In this document: one piece after another, positions 7,710-17,361 of the stretch
Layout: each line of letters opens with the position of its first letter
Position numbering within the stretch: position 1 is the stretch's first letter
Assembly: GCA_003138855.1 (NCBI GenBank)
Contig: PLHF01000128.1
Span: 1 to 48,094 of the forward strand
DNA from: Acidimicrobiaceae bacterium
GTDB lineage: Bacteria; Actinomycetota; Acidimicrobiia; Acidimicrobiales; RAAP-2
Length of the DNA stretch: 48,094 bases
Direction: 5' to 3'
The notes under the pieces: model-generated
Told to the model about the DNA's origin: nothing
Seen by the model: the letters and a program-made list of their open reading frames with translations, nothing else
Databases searched by the model: none
Translations under genes and position numbers: made by a program

Positions 7710-10313
7710 TCAGAGAAACCCGATCTCTCGGGCTCGAGTGATGGCCCCATTGCGGTTGGCCACGTCCAGCTTCCGGTAGATGTGGGCCATATGGGTCTTG
7801 ATGGTATTGACCGATACGTAGAAGTGATCGGCGAGCTCGGTGTTGGTGAATCGACTCGGTAGGTACGAGAGGATTTCGAGCTCTCGGTCGGTCAGTGGGT
7901 CGACAAGGTCGTCTCCCGGTGATGGCGAGACCACCTCCCGCGCTCGCTCGAGGACCCGCTCTCGAAAGACAGACTGGACATCGGGAAGTCCCGAGATCAG
8001 TCGCACGATTGTCGGCCCCGCCCGCACGAACACCTCGACCAGGGAGTGGCGCTCGGCCACTGCCATCGCCGAGGCAAGGTGCATCCGAGCATCATCAATG
8101 GATCCGTCGGTATCCGCCAACCACGTGAGCAGGAGCAGACCTTCCACCGTCGCAAGCGGTTCGGTCGCATCCGATGAGTTTCGAATCGTGTCGACCAATT
8201 TGTGCACCGGGTTACGGTCGCCGAGCGTGAGTGCCGTTGCCGCACGCTCGAACGCCAATGCCGCTGAATGCGAGGGCCCATTGCCGAGCGTGCGCTGTGC
8301 CTGCTCGGGAGATCCGCCGAGGCGGAGCAGACGGCTCTGGAGGGTAAGCAGTCGATCAGCGACGATTGGGGGTGGAGGTGCTCCCAGGTCGTTTCTGCCC
8401 GAGAGAGCGGTCGTCATCGCCTGTTCCCGCTGTCCGTCGGCCTCTAGGAGCAGTGCTTTCTCGAGGTGGCCGAACCACGAGAGCTGGCTCCGTCGATTCG
8501 CCTCGGCCCTCAATGTGCCCTCATGGAGAGAGAGCGAGGCCCGACCGGGCTCGCCAAGTTCCAAAGCCGCCAGCGTGGAGGCCAAATAGGCGTCAGCGGT
8601 GCACGGATGAGCTAACAGGCCGACTTCTCGGGCAATGGCCAACGCCTCGTTGGACAACGCACCCGCTTGTTTGGTGTCGCCACACCAGGCCTCGAGCAGC
8701 CCGAGAGAGCCGAGGCCGCTGACCTTCCAGATTGGATACGTCGCTCCCCTGGTCGCCAGTCCCCGATCAAGCCACTCTCGAGCTTGCTCGATCTTTCCGG
8801 CCTGGAAATGTGCCCGACCACAGGACAGTATGGCCATCGTCTCGAGTGACTGGGGGTGTGTCAGATTCATGATGGCGGGGATTTGGGCGTCACCGATGTG
8901 ATGGAGCAGGTCGAGGGCATGGATGGCCATATCGATGGAGACATCGGGGCGGGGCCGCCATTGGACCAGGGAAGCAAGGAAGACTTGGGCACAAACCCGC
9001 TCGCCGTCTGACGCATCGACGTGGGTCGCCACTCGCCCCAGGATGTTCTCTGCACCCGCCGCCTGTCCTTCAACCCCCTTGAGGATTCCCAGGAGGAGGC
9101 TGACGTCGTGCCTTCCCATTCGGGCAGACTCTGGAACCCCAGAGATCCAGCGGATGACGGTGGCCATCTCGCCCTTCTCGAACACCTCAGAGCCTCGGGC
9201 CATGATGACGTCGAGCGCCTCGTCCCAGTTCCGGGCTCGAAGGAGATACTCAACACCGGAACTCACCTCTCCCCGCTCGAGGTGCCACGACGCGGCTCTT
9301 GTCAGCAAATGGGCCTCAGCAGCGGGCTGCTCTGCTCGTAATGTGAAGCGCAGCATGTCTCGGAACAGGTGGTGGAAGCGAAACCACTGGCGGTGGGTGT
9401 CCAACGGCACGAGGAACATCGAGTCCCGCTCCAACTCATCCAGGACAAGCTGCGCTCTCGGCTCGCCAGTCAGGTGACTGACCAGGTCAGCGCACATCCT
9501 GTCCAGTACGGAGACACGGAGGAGGAGCTCACGACGATCGTCCGGTTGGGCTTGGAGGACCTCTTCGCTGAGGTAGTCGGCGATCAGTCGGTCGTCTCCG
9601 CTGAACTGGGTGATGAACTCGTCCGAGTCGTGGTAAAACCTGAGCGTCATGCCGGCTAGTTGCAGTCCGGCGGCCCATCCTTCGGTCCGGGCGACCAGGG
9701 TGGCCACGCTATCGGTCCCAAGGGACCGACCGGTGATGTGTTCGAGCAGCAGGGCAGAGTCGACGTCATCGAGGGCCAGGTCGGACTGGCGGATCTCGGT
9801 CAGTTCTCGGTTGAGCCGATGACGACTCCACGCGATGGGAAGATCAGTTCGTGTCGACAGGACCAGATGGATATTGGGTGGAAGCAGATCTGCGAGGCTA
9901 CCCAGATCGGAGATGAGGATGGAATTCGACAGGTGGTGGAGGTCGTCGAGGACGATGACCACCTCGGGGAGATCGACCAGCTGGGCCTCGAGTGCTTCGA
10001 GCAATGGCGCACCGAGGCCGCCACCGTGCAAGGACACCAAGGTGGTGAGGTCGGCAAAGTCTGGGTTCATGCCGGCAAGGCCCCGAAGCAATCGCTGGGA
10101 GAAGCGGACGGGGTCGTCGTCGTCGACGCCGACTTCCACCCAGACAAAATCCAGCTCAGGATGGGTATTTGCCCACTGAGCGAGGAGAACCGTTTTTCCT
10201 GCTCCGGCCGGAGCCACGACCAGGGTCAGTGCGGAGGTGAGCCCCTTGTCCAGCTGACGGCGGAGGGCCGCACGATCAACCGCGTAGGCCGGAGCAGCAG
10301 GTGGAGCAAACAT
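7710..10313 (-). CDS. Large ATP-binding LuxR-type regulator (LAL, MalT-like)
   Basis: An 867-residue transcription activator of the LAL/MalT class. Near the N-terminus is a Walker A (APAGAGKT, ~34-41), followed by a Walker B (VVIVLDDLHHL). The long middle part has helical TPR-like repeats, and the C-terminus is a LuxR helix-turn-helix (LTDRELEILSYLPSRFTNTE ... VNTIKTHMAHIYRKL). ATG 10313 gives an N-terminus typical of the family (MFAPPAAPAYAV); an upstream in-frame start at 10412 adds an Arg/Trp-rich stretch and is less likely. The gene is divergent from the small protein, sulfatase and FGE genes, so those are its likely targets. LALs usually respond to a small ligand bound by the repeat region. 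Confidence 0.9.
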   Translation of the reverse strand: MFAPPAAPAYAVDRAALRRQLDKGLTSALTLVVAPAGAGKTVLLAQWANTHPELDFVWVEVGVDDDDPVRFSQRLLRGLAGMNPDFADLTTLVSLHGGGLGAPLLEALEAQLVDLPEVVIVLDDLHHLSNSILISDLGSLADLLPPNIHLVLSTRTDLPIAWSRHRLNRELTEIRQSDLALDDVDSALLLEHITGRSLGTDSVATLVARTEGWAAGLQLAGMTLRFYHDSDEFITQFSGDDRLIADYLSEEVLQAQPDDRRELLLRVSVLDRMCADLVSHLTGEPRAQLVLDELERDSMFLVPLDTHRQWFRFHHLFRDMLRFTLRAEQPAAEAHLLTRAASWHLERGEVSSGVEYLLRARNWDEALDVIMARGSEVFEKGEMATVIRWISGVPESARMGRHDVSLLLGILKGVEGQAAGAENILGRVATHVDASDGERVCAQVFLASLVQWRPRPDVSIDMAIHALDLLHHIGDAQIPAIMNLTHPQSLETMAILSCGRAHFQAGKIEQAREWLDRGLATRGATYPIWKVSGLGSLGLLEAWCGDTKQAGALSNEALAIAREVGLLAHPCTADAYLASTLAALELGEPGRASLSLHEGTLRAEANRRSQLSWFGHLEKALLLEADGQREQAMTTALSGRNDLGAPPPPIVADRLLTLQSRLLRLGGSPEQAQRTLGNGPSHSAALAFERAATALTLGDRNPVHKLVDTIRNSSDATEPLATVEGLLLLTWLADTDGSIDDARMHLASAMAVAERHSLVEVFVRAGPTIVRLISGLPDVQSVFRERVLERAREVVSPSPGDDLVDPLTDRELEILSYLPSRFTNTELADHFYVSVNTIKTHMAHIYRKLDVANRNGAITRAREIGFL

Positions 10314-10585
10314 AATTGACTCGTTCTCTCGCTGCAGATCTCCCTCAGTGTGCCACCAACGACGCCGTCGAGACCAGTGGGAGGACAGTTGGAGCCCCAG
10401 GAGCACGATCACCCTTCTGGGATGACGACTTGGCCGGCGGCCTGTTCCACGATGAAGGCAACAATGGTTCGACCATCACGAGTGACCGAAGTGCTCAGCA
10501 GGCGCATTCGGAAGATGCGTTCTCCATGACGCAGGGTCGTTCCCTTTTCGACCGACCAGTGGGACCAATCGCCGACGCCATCAGA

Positions 10586-10885
10586 ATGCAGAGCATCACT
10601 ACATCGGAAAGAGCCATCGTGGGTGCAAACAGCTTCGAAATCGTGGTCAAAGGCAGACTGAGTCCGACGTTGACGGCGGCGATAGACGGATTTGAGGTCA
10701 GCCACTGCGATCACGGATTGACCCACCTGGTTGGCTGGGTGCCTGATCAAGCGCGCCTGCATGGCACGCTTGAGTTGCTTCGGGACCTCAACATCGAGCT
10801 GATATCGGTCAATCCAGCGCAGTTGCACGAACCTGACGCTCTCGATGCCCCGGGCGGAACTACCAGAGGAGATTCAAATGGCTGA
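10586..10885 (+). CDS. Small conserved hypothetical protein coupled to the sulfatase
   Basis: About 99 residues. The core FEIVVKGRLSPTLTAAIDGF, a strand VSHCDHGLTHLVGWVPDQAR and a final helix-strand (LHGTLELLRDLNIELISVNP) fit a small ferredoxin-like alpha/beta protein common in actinobacteria next to unrelated enzymes. The start is uncertain: ATG 10586 lacks a ribosome site, ATG 10526 has a distant one, and a GTG a little further on has GGAAAG. Its TGA (10883-10885) overlaps the sulfatase ATG by 8 bases, so the sulfatase is translationally coupled to it. The function is unknown. Confidence 0.65.
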   Translation: MQSITTSERAIVGANSFEIVVKGRLSPTLTAAIDGFEVSHCDHGLTHLVGWVPDQARLHGTLELLRDLNIELISVNPAQLHEPDALDAPGGTTRGDSNG

Positions 10886-13232
10886 TATTGCGCGGACCAA
10901 CCTGCCGATTCCCCATAGGGGACATGTGGGTCTGATCACCTACGACGCAAAGGACCCGGATACTTCGTTCGCTCCGATCGAGCCACTTCGGCCTCCGAGT
11001 GGTGCACCGAACGTCCTCGTGGTGATGATCGACGATGCCGGCTTTGGGGCGTCCTCTGCCTTTGGTGGCCCTTGCCACACCCCGCACGCGGAGAAGCTCG
11101 CCGCCCAGGGACTTCGCTTCAACCGTTTTCACACCACCGCCCTGTGCTCACCTTCCCGCCAGTCGCTGTTGACAGGGCGAAATCACCACGCCGTGGGGAT
11201 GGGTGGTATCACCGAGATCGCCACATCGGCACCCGGTTACAACTCGATCCGACCCGACAATGCTGCGCCGATCGCCGAAACCTTGCGCCTCAACGGGTAC
11301 AGCACGGCCCAGTTCGGCAAGTGCCACGAGGTGCCGGTGTGGGAGACCAGCCCTATGGGTCCGTTCACCCAGTGGCCGACGGGCAGTGGCTTCGAGTACT
11401 TCTACGGGTTCGTGGGGGCTGAGACCAACCAGTGGTATCCGGCACTGTATGAGGGCACGTCACCGATCGAGCCTCCGAAGACCCCCGAGGAGGGCTACCA
11501 CCTCACCGAGGACCTGACCGATCACGCCATCACCTGGGTCCATCAGCAGAAGTCGCTCATGCCGGACAAGCCGTTTTACATGTACTTCGCGCCTGGGGCC
11601 ACCCATGCTCCCCATCACGTTCCCACTGAGTGGAGCGACAAATACCGAGGCTGCTTCGATGCCGGCTGGGATGCTCTCCGAACAGAGACGCTGGCCCGAC
11701 AGATCAAGCTCGGAGTGGTGCCCAAAGGCACCGATCTGTCGGCGCGGCCAGCCGAGATCGAGGCCTGGGACGACCTGTCCGATGTGCTGAAGCCGGTGTT
11801 GGCCCGCCAGATGGAGCTCTATGCCGGATTCCTCGAGCACACCGACCACCAGATCGGGAGGTTGATGGACTCGCTCGGAGAACTCGGCATCCTCGAGGAC
11901 ACGTTGATCTACCTGATCATCGGGGACAACGGTGCCAGTGCCGAAGGCACTCCGACCGGTACGTTCAACGAGATCATCGCCCTCAATGGAGCAGCCGACT
12001 TCGAGACCGATGAGTTCATGGCCTCCCACATCGACGAGTTCGGGACGCCTGCCTCGTACAACCACTACGCGGTGGGTTGGGCGCTGGCCATGAACACCCC
12101 GTACCAGTGGACCAAGCAGGTCGCCTCTCACTTCGGTGGCACCCGCACTGGGACGATCGTCCACTGGCCCAAGGGGTTCACCGCCCACGGGGAGGTGCGA
12201 AGCCAGTTCCACCACCTCATCGATGTGGGTGCGACCATCCTCGACGTGGCCGGGATTCCCGAGCCGACCTTCGTCCACGGTATTCAGCAGATGCCCTTCC
12301 ACGGTGTGTCGATGGCGTATGCGTTCGAGGACGGGACCGTGCCGGATCGGCGGGAGACCCAGTACTTCGAGGTGGCCTGCAACCGAGGCATCTACCACAA
12401 GGGCTGGTCTGCGGTCACCCGACACAGCATTCCGTGGGTGTTCGGAGGGGAGCTTCCTGCACTCGACGATGACGTCTGGGAGCTCTATGACACCACCAAG
12501 GACTGGTCCCAGGCCCACGACCTCGCTGGCGAGCATCCTGAGAGGCTGAAGGAGCTCCAGCGCCTTTGGCTCATCGAGGCCGTCAAGTACAACGTGCTCC
12601 CCCTCGATGACCGGCGGATCGAGCGCTTCAATTCGGACATCGCCGGACGGCCCGTCCTGGTGAAGGGCAAAGCGCAACTCCTCTACGAAGGCATGACCCG
12701 GCTCAGCGAGAACTCGGTGCTCAACCTCAAGAACAAGTCGCACTCGGTGACGGCCGAAGTCGAGATCCCCAAGGGTGGCGCCAACGGGGTGATCATCGCC
12801 CAGGGCGGGGCCTTCGCCGGCTGGAGCTTCTATCTCCATGAGGGCAAACCCAAGTACTGCCACAACCTGGCCGGACTCATGCGATTCTACGTCGAGGGAA
12901 CGAAGAAAGTTCCGGCCGGGAAGCACCAGGTTCGGATGGAGTTCGCCTACGACGGCGGGGGTCTGGCCAAGGGTGGAACCACCACTCTCTTCGTTGACGG
13001 TAAGAAGGTCGGTGAAGGGCGGATCAACGCCACGGTGCCGATGATCTACTCGGCTGACGAGACCTGCGACCTGGGCTCCGATACCGGTACTCCCGTGAGC
13101 GAGGACTACACCAGCGAGTCCAGCCATTTCACCGGGACCGTCAAATGGGTCGAACTGCAGATTGGTGATGACAGCCACGACCATCTGATCACTGCCGAAG
13201 AGCTCATGCGGGTCGCCACGGCGATCCAGTAG
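10878..13232 (+). CDS. Arylsulfatase (formylglycine-dependent)
   Basis: A 784-residue sulfatase that should hydrolyse sulfate esters. The metal-binding start VLVVMIDDAGFG (~48-59) and the FGly motif C-S-P-S-R with Cys at ~90 (ALCSPSRQSLLTGRNHH) are intact, as is the later IIGDNGAS. A C-terminal domain of about 200 residues follows the catalytic part. ATG 10878 has AGAGGAG 5 bases upstream and is preferred to an in-frame start 33 bases earlier. I see no signal peptide, so the enzyme appears cytoplasmic. The next gene encodes the FGE that would convert Cys90. The natural substrate is not evident. Confidence 0.92.
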   Translation: MADIARTNLPIPHRGHVGLITYDAKDPDTSFAPIEPLRPPSGAPNVLVVMIDDAGFGASSAFGGPCHTPHAEKLAAQGLRFNRFHTTALCSPSRQSLLTGRNHHAVGMGGITEIATSAPGYNSIRPDNAAPIAETLRLNGYSTAQFGKCHEVPVWETSPMGPFTQWPTGSGFEYFYGFVGAETNQWYPALYEGTSPIEPPKTPEEGYHLTEDLTDHAITWVHQQKSLMPDKPFYMYFAPGATHAPHHVPTEWSDKYRGCFDAGWDALRTETLARQIKLGVVPKGTDLSARPAEIEAWDDLSDVLKPVLARQMELYAGFLEHTDHQIGRLMDSLGELGILEDTLIYLIIGDNGASAEGTPTGTFNEIIALNGAADFETDEFMASHIDEFGTPASYNHYAVGWALAMNTPYQWTKQVASHFGGTRTGTIVHWPKGFTAHGEVRSQFHHLIDVGATILDVAGIPEPTFVHGIQQMPFHGVSMAYAFEDGTVPDRRETQYFEVACNRGIYHKGWSAVTRHSIPWVFGGELPALDDDVWELYDTTKDWSQAHDLAGEHPERLKELQRLWLIEAVKYNVLPLDDRRIERFNSDIAGRPVLVKGKAQLLYEGMTRLSENSVLNLKNKSHSVTAEVEIPKGGANGVIIAQGGAFAGWSFYLHEGKPKYCHNLAGLMRFYVEGTKKVPAGKHQVRMEFAYDGGGLAKGGTTTLFVDGKKVGEGRINATVPMIYSADETCDLGSDTGTPVSEDYTSESSHFTGTVKWVELQIGDDSHDHLITAEELMRVATAIQ

Positions 13233-13322
13233 CTGACCGCAACGTCGGTGGCTGAGGTGGCCACCGACGGCCGGTACGCCGACTCCGAGGCCGTCCGCGG
13301 GGATGAGGGTTACGCTGCCACT

Positions 13323-14270
13323 ATGTCGGGTGCCTGCTGCGTCCCGGGCCGCGACGGCCCCCGCTCGGAGTCCGAGTGGAACAAGGTGGAGCCGTCGGGG
13401 GGTGGGCTTGCCCCCGCGACACTGGTGACGGTACCGGCCGGCCGGTACCGGATGGGCGACGAGTCGGAGTGGTCCTACCCTGGCGACGGAGAAGGACCCG
13501 TCCACGAGGTGGAGTTGACGCCGTTCCGGATCGATCGCTACGCCGTCACCAACCGGCAGTTCAACGAGTTTGTCGACGCCACCGGCTGGCGGACTGACGC
13601 CGAGAGATTCGAGTGGTCGTTCGTCTTCGGCGGACTTCTCCCCGACGACTTCCCTCCCACCCGAGGGGTGGAGAGTGCGCCGTGGTGGCGACAGGTCATG
13701 GGGGCCGACTGGCGTCATCCCGAGGGCCCGCACTCAGATGTCGAGGGTCGGCTGGACCATCCTGTCGTCCATGTCTCGTGGGTCGATGCCCGGGCCTACT
13801 GCTCGTGGACGGGAACCCGGCTGCCCACGGAAGCCGAATGGGAGGTCGCCGCCCGAGGCGGGATCGACGGCCAGCCGTTCCCGTGGGGCGATCAACTCGA
13901 GCCCGGAGGAGTCCATCGGATGAATGTGTTCCAAGGTGAGTTCCCCGGGGGTAACGCCGGGGCCGACGGCTATATCGGAACCGGACCGGTCGATGCGTTC
14001 GACCCCAACGGCTACGGCCTCCACAACGTGTGCGGCAATGTGTGGGAGTGGTGCATGGATTGGCTGGACGTCGAGTACTACCGGACATCCCCTGTCGAAG
14101 CACCCCGGGGCCCGTCGGCCGGCTCATTGCGTGTCCAGCGTGGCGGTTCGTACCTGTGCCACTCGTCGTACTGCCGTCGCTACCGGGTGTCCGCCCGGTT
14201 CGGCAGTGAACCCGACAGTTCGAGCGGCAATGTGGGGTTCCGGGTGGCCGCCGATCCTCCGACCAGCTAA
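13323..14270 (+). CDS. Formylglycine-generating enzyme (SUMF1/FGE family)
   Basis: A 315-residue copper-dependent oxidase that turns the sulfatase motif cysteine into formylglycine. The family pattern is clear: VTVPAGRYRMGD near the N-terminus, RLPTEAEWEVAARGG in the middle, NVCGNVWEWCMDW, and the active-site pair in SYLCHSSYCRRYRVSAR (Cys ~279 and ~284, matching the catalytic cysteine pair of actinobacterial FGE). ATG 13323 (MSGACCVPGR) is preferred because it matches usual N-termini; a start at 13248 is also open. It lies 90 bases after the sulfatase on the same strand, so the pair forms a self-sufficient maturation unit. Confidence 0.92.
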   Translation: MSGACCVPGRDGPRSESEWNKVEPSGGGLAPATLVTVPAGRYRMGDESEWSYPGDGEGPVHEVELTPFRIDRYAVTNRQFNEFVDATGWRTDAERFEWSFVFGGLLPDDFPPTRGVESAPWWRQVMGADWRHPEGPHSDVEGRLDHPVVHVSWVDARAYCSWTGTRLPTEAEWEVAARGGIDGQPFPWGDQLEPGGVHRMNVFQGEFPGGNAGADGYIGTGPVDAFDPNGYGLHNVCGNVWEWCMDWLDVEYYRTSPVEAPRGPSAGSLRVQRGGSYLCHSSYCRRYRVSARFGSEPDSSSGNVGFRVAADPPTS

Positions 14271-14441
14271 GGGGGCGACGACCGGGCTCGCGCTAGGGAC
14301 CGGCTCAATGCTTCCTGAGCTGTCCTGGGACCTCACTGGTCCCACCAACGGTGTAGCGGCTCTTCAGACCGGTTTTGTCACAATGTTAAATCGTCCTAAT
14401 TGGGTGATGGCGGCGAACCGGAGCAGCGCGACCGTGGTTGC

Positions 14442-15920
14442 ATGGCCAACCAAAAAGCCGCCGAGGCGGCAACCCCGTCAGCGATGCCGCCGTCCTCCGA
14501 CCATTTGTCCACAGGCGAGCGAGTGGCCCTGGGCAAGGCGGCCCGGGTCGCCGCACCGAGGGAAGAGCAAGAGGTCTGGGAGGATTCCCCAAAACGGCCC
14601 GATCCGGTGGCGCTCCTCGAGAGTCAGGCCGAGTCACGGGTCCAAGAACTCGTGCCCATTCGTTACGGCCGGATGCTGGTCTCTCCGTTCACCTTCTACC
14701 GGGGTGCGGCACTGATCATGGCGTCCGATCTGTCCACGACTCCGCGTTCTGGCCTGAACGTCCAAGCCTGCGGGGACGCTCACCTCAGCAACTTCGGCGT
14801 CTTCGCCTCGGCGGAGCGGAACCTGGTGTTCGACGTCAACGACTTCGACGAAACACTGCCCGGTCCATGGGAATGGGACGTGAAGAGGCTGGCGGCCAGT
14901 CTGGCCATCGCCGGGCGCGATCGCGGATTCTCCGACAAGGAGCGGGCTGACGTGGTGCTCGATGCCGTCGCCGGTTACCGCACGGAGATGGCCAAGCTGA
15001 CCACGATGCGGGATCTCGACGTGTGGTACGCCCGCATGGACATCGAGAAGGTGCTCATCGACCTGGGTGACGAGCTGGGACTGACCGGAAAGAAGCATGC
15101 CGACAAGTCCCTCTCCAAGGCCAAGGCCCAAGCCGACAAGACGCTGGCTAAAGCGCGTACACGCGACAGTATGCAGGCGTTGGACAAGCTCACCGAGGTG
15201 GTCGATGGGGAGACCCGATTCGTCAGCAATCCTCCGTTGCTGGTGCCCATCGAGGAGCTCGTCTCCGAGGACCAAAGTGCGGTCCTGACCGAGCGGATGC
15301 ATGACCTGCTCCGTAGCTATCGGCACACGCTGCAGAGCGACCGGCGACACCTGCTCAACCAGTTCCGATTCGTCAGCATCGCCCGCAAGGTGGTCGGCGT
15401 CGGTAGCGTCGGCACCAGGGCCTGGGTCCTGTTGATGGTGGGGAGCGATGGAAGGGATCCGCTGCTGCTGCAGGCCAAGGAGGCACAGACATCGGTGCTG
15501 GCGGAGTTCGTAGGTGGGAGCCGGTACACCAATCAAGGCGAGCGGGTCGTGGCCGGACAGCACCTGATGCAGGCGTCGAGCGACATCTTCCTCGGATGGG
15601 ACCAGGTCGAGGGCATCGATGGGGTGCAGCGGGACTTCTACATCCGTCAACTGCGGGATTGGAAGGGCTCCGTCGATACCGACCAGATGACCCCCCAGTC
15701 CATGGCGGTCTACGGCCGGCTGTGCGGTTGGACCCTGGCCCGAGCCCATGCCCGATCCGGGGACCGGATCGCCATTGCCTCCTACCTGGGATCCGGCAAG
15801 GCCTTCGACAATGCCATCGTCTCGTTTTCCGAGACCTACGCCGACCAGAACCAGCGGGACTACGAAGCCCTCCAAAAGGCCGCAGCCGACGGGCGCATCG
15901 TCGTCGAGTCCGGGTTGTGA
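14442..15920 (+). CDS. DUF2252 family protein
   Basis: A 492-residue protein. Characteristic stretches are RMLVSPFTFYRGAALIMASD, GDAHLSNFGVFASAERNLVF and DVNDFDETLPGPWEWDVKRL. The GDxHxxNFG and DxNDFDE motifs resemble the catalytic and metal-binding loops of kinase-like phosphotransferases, so a kinase-like fold is likely, though the family's reaction is not established. ATG 14442 (MANQKAAEAA) has only a weak ribosome site. About 45 bases separate it from the aquaporin-like gene downstream on the same strand. Confidence 0.85.
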   Translation: MANQKAAEAATPSAMPPSSDHLSTGERVALGKAARVAAPREEQEVWEDSPKRPDPVALLESQAESRVQELVPIRYGRMLVSPFTFYRGAALIMASDLSTTPRSGLNVQACGDAHLSNFGVFASAERNLVFDVNDFDETLPGPWEWDVKRLAASLAIAGRDRGFSDKERADVVLDAVAGYRTEMAKLTTMRDLDVWYARMDIEKVLIDLGDELGLTGKKHADKSLSKAKAQADKTLAKARTRDSMQALDKLTEVVDGETRFVSNPPLLVPIEELVSEDQSAVLTERMHDLLRSYRHTLQSDRRHLLNQFRFVSIARKVVGVGSVGTRAWVLLMVGSDGRDPLLLQAKEAQTSVLAEFVGGSRYTNQGERVVAGQHLMQASSDIFLGWDQVEGIDGVQRDFYIRQLRDWKGSVDTDQMTPQSMAVYGRLCGWTLARAHARSGDRIAIASYLGSGKAFDNAIVSFSETYADQNQRDYEALQKAAADGRIVVESGL

Positions 15921-15965
15921 CGGCCTACCGGGTTCTCCGCCATCTGGCATCGCACGGAGCGTGAT

Positions 15966-16808
15966 GTGAGCGATCCCACCACCACCGCAACAGCCGCCAT
16001 CGCTGTCACTGCCGACGGCGGACTTGATCAGCCGAGTGCCGAGATGATCGGCAGCCGCTACCTGATCAAATTCGAGGAGGACACCCTCCGGCACCGACCG
16101 CTCTGGATCAGGCTGATCATCGAGTTCGTGGGCACGTTCTTCCTCGTGACCGTGGCCGCCGGATCGGGAGTCATCAACCACTACGCCGGGGGTGGACCGA
16201 TCAGTCGGACCGCCGCGGTGATCGCACCGGGTGCGGTGGTCATGGCCATGATCTACGCCCTCGGCCCGCTGTCGGGGCTGCACATCAATCCCGCGGTCAC
16301 CCTGGCCTTCACCGCTCGTGGGGTCTTCAAGGCGGCCTGGGTGGTGCCCTATCTCATCGTGCAGTTCGCCGGTGCGATCTGCGCCGCGCTGTTCCTTCAG
16401 GCCATGTACAGCCACGTCGACGCGGGGGGCAATTACCCGATCGCCAAGCCCGGTGGCGACTGGAGATCGTTGGTGATGGAGATCGTCCTGACCGCCATAC
16501 TGGTGACGGTGATCCTCAACACGGCCACCGGGTACCGAAGCATCGGCCACAATGCCGCGCTGGCGGTCGGCTCGACGGTGGCCCTGCTGGGCCTGTTCGC
16601 CAGTCCGATCAGTGGGGCCTCGATGAATCCGGCCCGCACCCTTGGTCCGGACATTGTGAGCCTCAACTTCACCGGCTGGTGGATCTACATTGTCGGACCG
16701 ATCGTCGGAGCCGCCATCGCCGTGATGCTGATCGGCCTTGTGAGAGGAGTTCCCGACGCAGAGGAGCGGGAAGCGGCCGAAGGTGGGGCACTCCCACTCG
16801 AGAGGTAG
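15966..16808 (+). CDS. MIP family channel (aquaporin or glycerol facilitator-like)
   Basis: A 280-residue membrane channel with six TM helices and the two half-helix NPA motifs, LHINPAVTLAF (NPA ~108-110) and ASMNPARTLGP (NPA ~221-223), the latter followed by the pore arginine. The N-terminal 45 residues are an unusual hydrophilic extension. GTG 15966 is the start. Overall spacing favours water or small neutral solutes, but the selectivity filter cannot be assigned reliably by eye. It lies in a collinear run with DUF2252 and DUF6325 genes. Confidence 0.9.
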   Translation: MSDPTTTATAAIAVTADGGLDQPSAEMIGSRYLIKFEEDTLRHRPLWIRLIIEFVGTFFLVTVAAGSGVINHYAGGGPISRTAAVIAPGAVVMAMIYALGPLSGLHINPAVTLAFTARGVFKAAWVVPYLIVQFAGAICAALFLQAMYSHVDAGGNYPIAKPGGDWRSLVMEIVLTAILVTVILNTATGYRSIGHNAALAVGSTVALLGLFASPISGASMNPARTLGPDIVSLNFTGWWIYIVGPIVGAAIAVMLIGLVRGVPDAEEREAAEGGALPLER

Positions 16809-16913
16809 GACAGGAAGTCTATCCGACTCATTGGTTCAATCACCCGATGAGGATGAGGACATCAGCGGTAGCGAACCGTAACCTGAAAGAACACGAAGCG
16901 AGGATGGGATCAG

Positions 16914-17336
16914 ATGACCATAGGACCAGTCGAATACATCATCGTAGGGTTCCCCGGTAACAAGTTCACCGGCGAGATCGCCCCCGAATTGGAGGCGTTG
17001 GTCGAGTCCGGAACGGTACGGATCCTCGACCTGATCTTCATTGGGAAGGACACCGACGGCTCTGTCATCAGCTTTGAGATCGACGAGTTGGACGCGCTGG
17101 CGGGATTCGGTGCGTTGGACGCCGACGTCGGAGGAATCATCAGCCCGAAGGACATCGAGTACGCCGCTGCCGCACTCGAACCGAACTCATCGGCTGCGCT
17201 GTTGATCTGGGAGGATCTCTGGGCGACACCCTTCGCTGAAGCTGTACGCAGGTCCGACGGCGTCCTCCTCGAGGGCGCCCGCATGCCACACGAGCTGATC
17301 GCACCCATACTCGCCGATCTGCCGCCGGCAGTCTGA
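16914..17336 (+). CDS. DUF6325 family protein
   Basis: A 140-residue soluble protein starting MTIGPVEYIIVGFPGNKFTG, with VRILDLIFIGKDTDGSV and ALLIWEDLWATPFAEAVR, which are typical of the actinobacterial DUF6325 family. The ATG at 16914 follows GAGG at about 9 bases. The family often sits beside SHOCT proteins, as here (next gene 25 bases downstream). The function is unknown; stress-related regulation is often supposed but the sequence does not show it. Confidence 0.85.
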   Translation: MTIGPVEYIIVGFPGNKFTGEIAPELEALVESGTVRILDLIFIGKDTDGSVISFEIDELDALAGFGALDADVGGIISPKDIEYAAAALEPNSSAALLIWEDLWATPFAEAVRRSDGVLLEGARMPHELIAPILADLPPAV

Positions 17337-17361
17337 GCCACATCGAGACAGGAGACACGAC

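Noticed and set aside
11460-13733. A 757-codon open frame on the minus strand
   Set aside because: It lies opposite the sulfatase and FGE genes, has the composition of a reverse-strand shadow (runs of His/Gly/Val/Arg), and no ribosome site or fold.
14634-16550. A 638-codon minus-strand frame
   Set aside because: A mirror frame of the DUF2252 and aquaporin genes; its sequence is not protein-like.
16825-16850. A GGTTCAATC word as a second copy of the tRNA 3' end (att site)
   Set aside because: It shares only the generic T-loop-like word and not the flanking stem sequence of tRNA-Ser.
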